This document shows positions 15,001 to 27,000 of a stretch of DNA of 64,000 nucleotides, piece by piece. Each line of letters starts with the position of its first letter. The stretch's first letter is position 1. The notes beneath the pieces are model-generated. The model had not been told where the DNA came from and did not search any database. It worked only from the letters and a program-made list of their open reading frames with translations. Source of the stretch: Elusimicrobiota bacterium (GTDB lineage Bacteria; Elusimicrobiota; Elusimicrobia; JACQPE01); the NCBI GenBank assembly GCA_016205025.1, contig JACQJO010000064.1, positions 20,805 through 84,804 on the forward strand, in the 5' to 3' direction. A program made the translations under genes and the position numbers.

Positions 15001-18000
15001 TGACACTGGCGAGCAGGTGGGTTTGCCGCAGAAGGGCGCCAAGAAAAAGAAATATAAGGCCCGGCTGCATGAAAACGATATGTATGACATTTTCTTGACC
15101 GAGGGAAGGCCCGCTCATGAACCGTTCAGGGGCGCGTCTGTCAAAGACGTGATTAAAACTGTCCGCCAGGCGGGCGGTTTGATCATTTGGGCCCATCCAG
15201 GTGAGTGGAATCCCACGAAATCTTTAAGAATAGCGGAGTTCGTGGGCTACGGTCTTTTAGGGCTTGAGGTTTACCGGTCGCGCTACGGGCGTTCCATTAT
15301 TGCCGAATACAAACGGGAAGCCGAGAAATACGGGTTGCTGTTGACCGGCGGTTCTGATTTTCACGGCCATGGAACGCGGTTTCAAGAAGTTGACCACCTG
15401 CCTATCCCGGTGCCAAGAAAGTACATTGAGCATCTTAAAGCGTGGTTGCGGTCTCCTCCTGCCCCGGACTTTAAACTTTCCCCGGCTAAGAGAAAGAAAG
15501 CCAAGAGTCCCTTGGGCAAGCTTTCCATCGTTGCCGAGGCTTCAGCCCAAGAGAAGGTTTTAGTTGACGAATATGCCGCCAGTTGGAACAGAGTTCAGTA
15601 TTTAAGAAGCCGAAGATTGGAATTAAGGAAAAAAATAGCGGTTTTAGAGGAGAAATTCAGGGTTTATTCTAAGCAGTTTCCGGATGTCACCGAAATCCAG
15701 GCGCCAAGAAACAGGATGGTCTTGAAACTCACAATGGAGGAAACTCTGACCATTCCTTTAAAGAGCAAGGCGCCCGCTTGGTACGAGCAGTTCCGTAAAA
15801 CCTTGGTGCGGCTGGGCCTTTACACCAAAAGAGAAAAGCAGCGTGAAGGAAAAAGAAAAAAGAGATGGCTTCGGTATGAATACGCTCACCTGCATGCCGG
15901 AGTGCTTAACCATGCCTTAAACAACGGCCTTCTGCTGGAAGAGGAGATCAAGGCCATTGATCCTAAACTTGAAGATGGGCAAAAAGGGCCGGGTTTTGTT
16001 ACCCATTATTTTGACGCGCGCATTCGGTTGCGGCCTCTGGCCCAGGTTCAAGAAGATCAGGAAGCGGATCAGAGGGAGGCCCAAGAGGGAGTGTCGCAAG
16101 AAGCTGTCCAGGAGCCGGAGCCAGATGAAGACGAAGAAGTGTCTGATGACGAGATCGCCCAGATTTTATCGGCTCAAAGCGCTACGCAATCGTTTGAACG
16201 CGAGGACGGTTCTAAAATGGCCGATGAGCTCTATGGTTTAAAGATAGATCTCAAAAGATTGCAGTCCGGAACCGATGAAGCTTCCAAAAAAGAGTCGCTT
16301 AACGCCGCGGAAGTTGAGTGGGAAGCAAAAAAGAAAGAATTGATCGCCTTATTTCAACGCACCGGAACCATACGTCGCTTTGGAACAAAATATTACGCGG
16401 ATGTTATTTACCGCGAAAAAGCCAGAGCCATCACCATTGAAGAGAGCCAGAAGCAGTGGAAGAACATGACCCCTAAAGAAAGAACCAAGCTGGGAATGCC
16501 TCGCTATGAAAAGCTTGAAGAAACCATATTTTCTTCATTTCCCAGACTGCTGAAATGGGCCACCTTGATCAAGAACGATCAAAATGGGGCTCTGGCTAAA
16601 GCGTTGAGGGCCAAGCTATTCGCTCCGGGAATAATGAAGGCGCTATCTAAATTCGTTAAACCCGGTGAGCCCAGGCTCAAATTAAGATTTATGAGATGGA
16701 CAAGCAATGCCCATGTCGAAATCATATCCCTGCTTGTTCTGTTTGGTGGTTTGCCCGCGTATTTAAGTCTGGCCGAACCCGTTAAGATTTTGGTGTTTGC
16801 GGGGCTGGTGGCTGGATTAACAGCCAGCCTGGCGGTGTTGGCGTATCGGGCCGTGGGGGCGCGGCGCTCACAGCCGGCGGCCCCGCCGGAAACCCCGGCG
16901 GAGAATTTACAGCAGTCCTGGACGGAATTTTACGTCCACATTCTCGATATGGCCATGCCGTATTCTTTTGATCGTGTTTTGAAAGAACACGGGGCGGTGA
17001 TGACTGCTATCGACGGCGTGAACGTTTTAAAGCCCAAGGTCCCATCGCCCAATTTTGAGGCTCTTAGCGAGGCGCTTAAGGCCAGCGGCAGGGTCGTCAA
17101 TATCTGGACGGACCAGGAGTGGCAAGCATTGCAAAGGGGAGCCCGCCCGCCGCCAGAAGGAAAGGATACGCCAGGCAGTAGGCAGAATACAGGATTCAGG
17201 ACGACAGGCAAGGAGAGTGTTCGAGGAAAAAGATTTTTGATCATTGGGGGTTACGCCGGCAAGGAGTTTGTGCTTCGCGATCTTAAGGCGGCGGGAGTCA
17301 AGATCGTGCTGGCCGATTACGAGAATAGTCCTTGGAGAGATCAGGTTGACGAGTTTATTGAGCTTCCCGCTTTGGGTGACAGCGGCAATTACAACAAACA
17401 GATCGAGGCTGTCTGGCGCTATATCCAAGACCATCCCATTGACGGTCAAATTTGGACATTTTTGGACACCCAGGTTGTTTTACAGGCGTATTTGCGCCAT
17501 CGCCAGGGAGCCATCACAACCGAAGAGCTTGAGCTTTTGCTGGCATCCAAGGATAAAGGAAAAACAAGGGAAATTACGCTTCAGAGAGGATTGCCGGCGC
17601 CGCGTTTTACCGTTATTAAACCTACCGAGAATAAATGGCTTCACCGCTGGCGGCTTTGGCGCGCCGGGTGGAAAGTTGGATTTCCCGCCGTCTTAAAAGT
17701 GCCCAGCGCCGCGGCCGGCAGGGGCTATAGGTTTGTTTGGTCCAGCGCCGAGTTGGCGGCTAAGCGCCAGGAGATACTCGATGAGATCAAAGAATCCGAT
17801 CCCACGACCCAAAGAAAATATTACAGCGAGTTTTTAAGGGGCGACGGGCCCTTTTTATTGGAGCGGTATTTTTTGGAGAAAGAAGAGCACCGGGCTTTGG
17901 GAATTGATGAACTGGACGCCGATGCATTCAAACAAGGAGGAAGGGTAAAACAGGTTTTTATCGCGGATAATCGCACGCTCGACAAAAATAATCCCAAAGA

Positions 18001-21000
18001 TTTTAGCGACTCCTATCCCTCCGGGCTTCCTCAAGAAGTTCTTCGGGAAGTCAAAGAGTATGTTGAGAGGGTGCTGGGGGGATTTCCGGACGGGCATTAC
18101 CACGTGGAGTTAAAAGTCACCGACCAAGGAATCATACTTTTGGAAATCAACGCCCGAATGGCCGGGGAATATATGAGCGAGCTGGCCAAAAACGCTTGGG
18201 CAGTCAGCTTTCCGGTTTTAAACGCCAAAATCGCGATGGGAATACCCATTGACGGTGATCTGCCGCCGGTGGATGAGTTCGGTCTTCCCGTGGCCCAAAG
18301 AGTTTCCATGGATTACATTTGGCTTTCTCCCATTGCCGGCAGGATCACCAAGCTTGAGGGTTTAGAGCAAGCGGCCGGAATCGAAGGGGTCCAAGTTATT
18401 CAAAAGAAAAAAGTCAGTGACGAGATCGGCCAACCGGGCAGCGGCTATGATTACCCCGTTCAGTTTTTGATTTTCGCCAAAAATTACGCCGAGGCCGAGG
18501 CCAAGCTCCAAGAAATTCGCCGATTGGTGACGGTTGAGATTGGCGGAGTTAAGATTGACCCGGTTATTGTCCGGGAATCACCGGGCGCCAATCGTCTTCA
18601 TGAAGAAACAGAACCGGGTGTTTTGCCAAGCATTCCTCTGCATAAAAGCCTGTTTCGGGAAATTTTTTTCAGCCGTGGACTGCTGATTTTTTTAGGCGCA
18701 GCCTTTCTTTTTGGCGGGTTTGACGCGGGCACAAAATTTTTAGTTACGAATTTATGGGACATTGAGGTGGTGCGGCATGTTCAGACTAAATTGGCCACGT
18801 TTTTTATTGTTGCCCTTCTGCCTCTTCTTTTTTTGGCTCGGGCCGGCAAAACCTGGGTTTTTAATAAATATCTTGAAGAAAGACCTTTTGTTCCGATTTT
18901 AAACACAGCACTTGATTTCGTGATGGGTTCTATTTTCGGCGCTTCCCTGTCCGTTGCCGTTGAGCTTTTAACTTGGGGGCGAGGACATGTCATTGACTGG
19001 TTTAACATAGGGACCAAGGGCCAGCCGGGCTGGGATTTAAATTTTGCCGATCTGGTAATTTCGGTGGGGTTGGCCGCCGTTATTCATTTGTTGGTTAATT
19101 CATTGCGCAGAATACCGGAGAGTTTTAAGGACAGGATAAAGTCTTTTGTTAAGGATTTAAGCAGTATGGTGGCGGTGCTGGGAGCCAGCGTCGGCGTCGC
19201 GCTCGCGAGCGGTTATTTAAACAACAAAGCTGTTTCCTTGCAGGATGGTCTTTTCGGTTTAGCGACTTCAGCCATAGGGCTTTTTTTAGCCCAGGGAGCG
19301 CTTTGGCTGATCCGCACGCCTTTCGCGCGAAATGCGCCCATTGATGTGGGCAGGAAACTCGCCGACCAGAAAGAACCCGCCCGAACGTTCGATAGCCCGG
19401 CAAATTTTTGGAAATCCAGGCTTCTTTTTTTCGGCGGCGCGGCCGCTCTAGCTTTTATTTTAGACTGGGGAACTAAAATTTTAGCGGCTTATCTTGGATG
19501 GCCGGAGATTTTTCCTCATGTTCGTTCCGAGGAGTTCGTGCGCTTGGCCAAAATTGAAGTTGTGCTTCTGCCGTTTGTATTTTTTGGCTTAAGCGCGTTA
19601 AAGACTAAGGCGTTAAGGGGTAGTTTTAACGAGCATCCTTATTTGCGCAAGCTCGACTTGCTCATTGACGCAAGCCTGGGCGCTATTCTTGGCGCCGGCC
19701 TGGGCAATATCCTGGAGATTCTTACTTGGGGGCACGGCGCTGGAACCAATTGGATTGTGTTGCCCAATTTAAGCAGTACGTGGGAAGATTTCGTTAATTT
19801 GGCGGATCTTACTTATGTTGCGGCCTTTTCCGCGGCGACCCATTTATTTGGGCTTGGTTTTAGCCAAGCCGATGACACCGGCAGAAAACTTAAATTATGG
19901 GTAGCTTTAATGTTTGATAGCGCGGCTCTTCTTTTGGGTTTTTACATAGGTGAATTTTGGGGAGTTGCTTTGAGCCTGGCCAGCATTGTTTTGGCGCACG
20001 GCATTTTTAGAAAACTACGAACGAGTGGTGCCGCCAGGCAAGGAAACGATCTGCCTAGGGTTTTATTGTTGGCATCGGGTTCTCTTTTACTGCAAGGTTT
20101 ATGGCAATGGTTCGGCGCCGCCGCCCCTGAATTTCAAGTTGCGGATGTCTCGGGGCCGGCTTTATTTCTGTTGGCTAGCCTGGCCGGGGGCACGATTTTA
20201 AGTTTAGTTCCCTTTTTTAAGGACCTGCCCGAACTGTTTGCGAGGATTACCCGCGGCCCGCCGCCGGTAACAGCGCCAGATTTGCCGGATAACCAGCCTC
20301 AAACACCCACCATAAAAATCCAACCTGATTTCGGAGCCAAGAATGGAACGCCGATTGAGAATTTGACCACAAATAAGCTGACATTGTCAGTTTCTCCCAG
20401 GCTTCGAGAAAATTTTTTGAAAGCGGCGGATCGGATTTTGGACGGTGGCAAAGCAGACCCCATCCGCGGCGAGCGGCTTTCCCATTGGGAGCTTTATGCT
20501 TTGGGTTTATACCGGACCCTGGGAGCAAGCGAGAATGAAATTGCCGGCAAAGTACGCGCCCGGATGGACAGCTTTCTGGCTTTTGGCCGAAGCCGGGGAT
20601 TATCTGAAGTTCCCAAAGATTTCGTTTTTCCGCCGCTTCCCGCTCTCCATGGGGCTTTGTCATCGCAATCTTTTGCACAGAAATACAACCTTGCTTCCTA
20701 CCGTGATATCACAGAGCGCTTAGGCATTCGACCCGGATTTGATTTGAACACGGTTAGCTATAAAACAAGCCTAAGCGACGCCTTCCGATTGGCCGCGGAG
20801 ATTGGCGACGGTCCGAGGACTTCAGAAGTTTTTCTTCACATGATTAAACTTGGCGAGTTTGAGGGTGCGGCCAAAAGCGCTTACCAGCAAGGGCGCGATG
20901 ATCTTTTAATTCATGCCGGATTTTTGGCATTGGCGCAGTATGTTGACAGAGGTTACTACCAGAACGACCCTTGGGATGCCATAGAGGTTTTTAAAAGAGT

Positions 21001-24000
21001 GCAGGGTGATTTAAAGCCCCAGGCCGAAGAGGTTCTTTATGACCTTAGTCAATGGCTCGGTTCCCCTGGATTCATCCGCGTCGTGGCCGCCACTAAAGAT
21101 TTTGAAAAGATTGAAGATTGGAAAAAACGCGAGGAAGCCGCCTGGACGGCGCTGGCCCCCTACGCCCTGCGCGCTCTCCGGTCAACCGGAAGATTAACGC
21201 GCGAGCATCGCATTGATTCGTCCAAAGTTGATTTCATTACCGTTGTTGAAAATCCGAAATACGACCAAGCCCTTAGGGAATTACTCCGACGAACGCTGGG
21301 CCTTAAGATGAGTTTTGGATTCGGACCCGACGATTATCTGCGTTCCTTGGCAGCTATTGGAGCTAAACAAGCCATTGCCGAGTATGCCCGCCGGCAAAAA
21401 GAGATAGGAAGATTCTATTTAAGCGATGAGATGTTCGATGCTTTGGTTTTGACGGGTGACAAGAGATTGCTTGTGGAAATTGCGGATTTTATCCTTGAGA
21501 GCCGTAGAAACGAAGGGATGTTTTCCTATCTGTCCCATCTTAAAGCGGCCAGGCTTTACAGCGCGGCAGGTGATTTAGAAGGCATTGGCCGCGTTCAAGA
21601 GGCGCTTAAGAAAGACGGGATGACTTTATCCGAAGATGCCCAAACCAGATTGGATTCCTATATTCAGCGCGCAAAGTCGGGTTTGCCGGAAGATGCGGAA
21701 GGTTCTCTTGGGCAACGGCGTCCCGACCCAACTTTTGGCGTTTGGGCGGAATTAGAAATGAGACGAAGAGAGTTATCGGAGCAACCCAAAGTAACCGAAG
21801 AAAGACGGGAGCAATTGATCCGGCAGGGCAATCAACTGCTTGGGAAGGGACGCGCTTGGGATGCTTATCTTTTGTTTTTGCAGGCCCTTAATCCCGAAGG
21901 GTTGATTGCGGCAGGTGACGCCATGTTAGACCAGAACGATGGTTTAAACTCTGTTCGGCCTTACATTTATGCGGCGTTGATCGAAAATCAAACTCGAGAT
22001 GGCCGACAGTTGCCGGGCGCTTCCCAGTCATTTGAACAAGCCAAGCAAAAAGCGGTTAAGCTGCGGGGTTATTTTAGGGAGCTTGCTCAAGAACTTAGCA
22101 GCAGGGGGAAAAAAGCCGCCAAGCGGATTTCCCGCAAACAGTGGCAAAAGATCGCTTATAAATCTCCTGACACGCTTCGAGATGATCTTTTAGCCTGGTG
22201 GCAAGGCGTTCATTCCGGCGAAGTGACATTTCTTGATTTGGCCGCTGGCTGGATTTATCAAGTGAGCTCCGGCGGCGATGAGATTTACGGTCCATTTAGC
22301 CCTCCAGATGAGCTGCGGATTGCCGGTAATTTTACGCCGGAACAGATTGAAGAATTGCGCCAAATAACCGGAGCTGGACCCAAGATACCGGATGATTTTG
22401 GCGCTAAAGATGGAACGCCGATTTTCAATCTCGACACCATTGACGATGAAATTAGCAGATTGGCTGATCCAGAGAAGCGTAGGTCTCCCGATCTCGGGAT
22501 GACTTACGTTTATCCCACCAGGATAATAAACCCATATGGGCATGGGGCTTCCCGGTATACCAGGAACGGGAAACAATACATGGGTAATATTTCCGGCAGC
22601 AAAGGACGTATCTATGTTTTTGCACCAGCGAGCGAATATCAGTACGGCACCAATCGTTTGGGCCGAGAAGCCGAGCATAGTGTTTATAGCAGCAACTATT
22701 TCGAGTTACAAATTAGGGGCCGCGATCCTAAACACGCGGAGCTTTTGCACCAGAGTCTTGTTAATATGGCAAGAGAGGCCCAAACTGGCGAGCTCAAATT
22801 TTCTTTGGCATTCCCAAGAGTATGGAATTTTGTCGAGCGGCTGATCCCCGGAGAGCAAGCCAAGGCTATTAATTGCGAACTGGGAATTACGGAGGCCTGG
22901 AAAAGGGCCAAAATTATAGCCAGGACCACTATGTGGCCCAAGAACGGGTTCGTCAGTGTTTTAGAGAAACTCCAAAAAGAAAACCCGGACAGTGTTCGTT
23001 TAGTGTATTACCGCGTTGTTGCGCATGCCAAGCAGAGTTACGGCAAAAAGCACAATTTTTCTGGACTGGTTTATCCTTTCCGGTGGATCAAGTCCTGGAA
23101 GTACCGCCACAGTGCTTTAGAAAAAATGGCGGACGTGATTGTTGAGGTTCCGGAAGGAACCATGAGAGCCGTGCCTCGCCTCAACAAGAAAACCGCTGAC
23201 CCAAATGCGTTCCAGAAGCCAACCCTGGCTAAGATCGAGGGCAGGCTGCGGATTAATGGAATCCTAAAGGACGCGATGGGGCCGGGAGAGGCCGCTAGGT
23301 GGACCTTTGAGTTTATTGATTCTAAAACGGGCCGGCGCATCGCTGATTTTGAGACTCATCATGAGAAACCCATGCATTTGATTGTGGCCAGCGAAGACTT
23401 GGCGGATTTCGCGCATATTCATCCTAAGTTAAATAAAGAGAAAGGGTTTAGCGCAGGGGAGTCACCCTTGCCCCCAGACCCGAGAACCAGTCCCGTCGGT
23501 TCTCCCCGCGTGCTCGCGGGGCCCCTCTCCACTACTGGTTTCATGGGTGACTCCCCTGCGCTAAACCCTTACAATAAAGACGGCGTATTTGAGATTGCGG
23601 TTAATGAGAAAAATAGTGATCCTGATAATCAGGATGCGGCTCGAGCGATTTTAAGATCAGGCCGCTATTTTCTTTTTGCCGAAATTAAACCCAAGGGCCA
23701 AGACGTTCGGACGGTTCTATTGACAGTGGAAGCGCAAGGCAAGCCGAGTTTAAAACCCGTGGTTCCGGATGACCCTGATGCCAAGGTGATCAAAAAATAT
23801 TTCAGCAAGGATGGGGCATTAGGCCAGAGAGGCGATCACTACCAAGTGGAGCTAAATCTTGAAGAGATGCCGGGCATGACTCATTTTAACGTCAACATCG
23901 CGCAGTTGGTTGAGCAAAACGGCGGCCGCGTCGAATATGCGGGTGTTGGGGACCTGGAGAATTGGCTGGGCATGCCGGGGCACGCGATTTTAATCGGCCA

Positions 24001-27000
24001 AGATGGCCGGGTAGTTGCCGATAAGGTGTTTAAACACCTTCACGCGGGCGCTCATCATGACGGCGGCGGTCATGATCATCACCAGGGGGAAATGAAGAGC
24101 GGGCCCAACTTGACCTTTATGCTCCACGAGGATGTCCCCCCCGGCATTTACAAGCTCTGGATTCAGGTCAAGCGCCGGGGCCAAATTTTGACCTTCCCTT
24201 TTGTCGTTGATTTAAGAAAGAAAGCGCCCGGCCTTGGCAAGAAAGAAGCGGGCGCTTTGGCTCTTGTTTTGCTTTCCCTATCTCTTCAGGGCTTATGGCA
24301 GTGGTTTAGCGCCGGATCTTCTGAAATTAAAATTGCGGAGATTACCGGCCCGGCTTTGTTTCTTTTCATGAGTTTGGCCGGCGGCACTATTTTAAGCCTG
24401 GTTCCTTTTGCCAAAAGTCTGCCTGAAGCCTTCCAAAGAATTTATCGGGGGCCGCCGCAGGCTCAAGGCGTCATTGTCAATGACGTGACGCAGTTAAATC
24501 CGATCAGGGTCGAGGAGGTTATTAGGCCGACGACCATTGAGGAGATTCAGGAAGCGGTGAGAAGGCATAGGAAGGTTTCGGTTGGCGGCGGACGATTCAG
24601 CATGGGCGGGCAGACGGCGACAGAGGGGGCCATTCAGATTGATATGCGTGGGTTTAACAAAATCCTGGAGATTAACCCGGAACGCAATATCGTAAGGGTA
24701 CAGGCGGGCGCCAGATGGCGCGATATCCAAAAAGCCATTGATCCTTTGAACAAGTCTCTTAAAATCATGCAGTCTTACTCCAACTTTACGGTTGGCGGGT
24801 CTTTAAGCGTGAATTCCCATGGCCGGTACATGGGACTTGGGCCGCTTATTTTTTCCGTTAAATCCATTAAGGTTGTCTTGGCTGACGGCAACGTTGTCAC
24901 CGCCAGTCCTACGCAGAACCATGTGATTTTCTATAGCGTGATCGGGGGTTACGGCGGCTTAGGTGTGATCGCTGAAGCGACGCTGGAGCTGGCTGACAAC
25001 AAGGCCATTGAAAGGAAATACGCCGTGATGCCTATTGGCGATTACAATGAGTATTTTGCGGCCGAGCTTCGCAATGCTCCCGGCGCGGTTTTTCACAACG
25101 GCGATTTTTCCACGCCCTACGACAAGGTGAGAGCCACCACTTGGTTTGAGACGGACAAACCGGTCACGGTTAAGGACCGGTTGGTTCCGGAAGGTAAAAA
25201 TTACTGGTTTAACCGAATAATGATTTATCTGATCACGGAGCGGCCCTGGGGCCGGTATTACCGGCGATTGATTGATTGGATCGCTTACCTGCGCGGGCGG
25301 GTTGTTTGGCGCAATTATGAGGCGAGCTACGATGTTGCCGAACTTGAGCCCAAATCCAGAAAAAAATCCACTTTCGTTTTACAGGAGTATTTCATTCCCG
25401 TTGAAAATTTTGACGAGTTTGCTCCGAAGATGGCCGAAATTTTGACGCGCTACCACGTCAAAGCTTTAAATGTTTCGATTCGCCATGCCAAAGCCGATCC
25501 GGGTTCACTTATGGCCTGGGCGCGCAAAGAAACATTCGCTTTTGTCCTTTACTACAAACAGGGAACCCAGGATTACCAGAAAGGTGAAGTGGCGGTCTGG
25601 ACCCGGGAGCTGATCCAGGCGGCGATTGATGCCGGAGGCGCTCATTATCTGCCCTACCAGATTGTGGCGACCGATGAGCAGTTTCGTAGCGCTTACCCGC
25701 GCGCTCGCGAATTTTTTGAGTTAAAAGGTGCGCTTGATCCTACCGGAAAATTCAGAAATAAATTGTGGGATGCGTATTATCCTTTTTATGAGATTGCTTC
25801 GTCGCCCGAGGCTCCTCGCAATGACAGAGAGAGAAGGGGCGCTCTCAATGACAAGGGAGGCGTGGATCCTTTGTCGGCGTTTAAAACTGTTTTTGGCGAC
25901 ACAAAGTTAAGAGACGCTTTCTACTTGTTCCTTCAGAATATTTACCGTCTTTATCCGGAGAATAAATTTCATCATCTGATCGTGCAGGCGGTAAAGGAAG
26001 GGGGAACCGATGAGGATATTTACAAGAGAGTTCAAGAGCGTCTGACTAAAATTAAACCCTTCTTGGCGCAGTTATGGTACGCCTTGCCGTCTCTCTGGAA
26101 GCAAAAGAAAGAGATCGCCAGGGAAACGGCCGGTCTTTTGGGTCCTCAAGCGAATCCCATTAATGGTTACGTGGAGATCGGAACCGAAGGCCGCTATGTC
26201 AAGGCACTTGGAAAACTTCTCAAGATCAAAGGTCCAACCTATATTATTCCGATTTATCCCGTATCCAAACTTGAGGCGATTTTTGAGCGTGGCCAGATTA
26301 GGCAAATCGCAACCCGCATTGATAATGATTACGATCCGATAACGCCGGAGCAGATACCGGACGCCAGCGTGGATTTAATAACGGTTTATATCGGTCTGCA
26401 CCACTCGCCTCACCAGAAACTGGATGCTTTCGTGAAATCTTTGCACAGGATTTTACGCCCGGGCGGAAAACTGGTGATTCGCGATCATGACGTTGATTCG
26501 GCCGGCATGAGCGCCATGGTGCATTTGGCGCATGATGTGTTTAACGCGGGTCTGATGATGCCCTGGGATTCCGACAGAAAACATTGGAGCAACCGGCGCG
26601 AGATCCGGCTTTTCACCTCCAACGCTAAACTAAAGACTTATCTTGAGGCGCGTGGATTTCAAGGTTCGGGTGAGAGAGTTTTTCAGGATCACGATCCAAC
26701 CAGAAACGCTTTGATGGAGTTCACTAAAGTGGCGCCGGAAGAAGAAAATCCTAAGCATAAACGCGCGGCGGAAAGAACATTCCTGACTCTGCCCGAATGG
26801 TACATCGTTTACAATTTTCGCGATTTCGCCAAATTCAGCCAAGAAAACCTGCCCACCAGTTTTCCTTTTTTCAGCTACATCGCCCAGCTCTGGCGGTATT
26901 ATTTCCAGGTAATCAAGGAAACTTGGCGCCGGTATCCCTTCAATGGAGAGATGCACGTTATGGATTTGTTTATAGGCATTTCCTTTACGGTGGAGAATCT

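Noticed and set aside
13736..15460. A polC-type DNA polymerase
   Set aside because: Exonuclease and PHP are present but no polymerase palm, fingers or OB domain follows.
22390..23190. DUF4105-like (Lnb N-terminal) hydrolase
   Set aside because: Only a loose resemblance in spacing of His and Asn-Cys; not enough for a named call.
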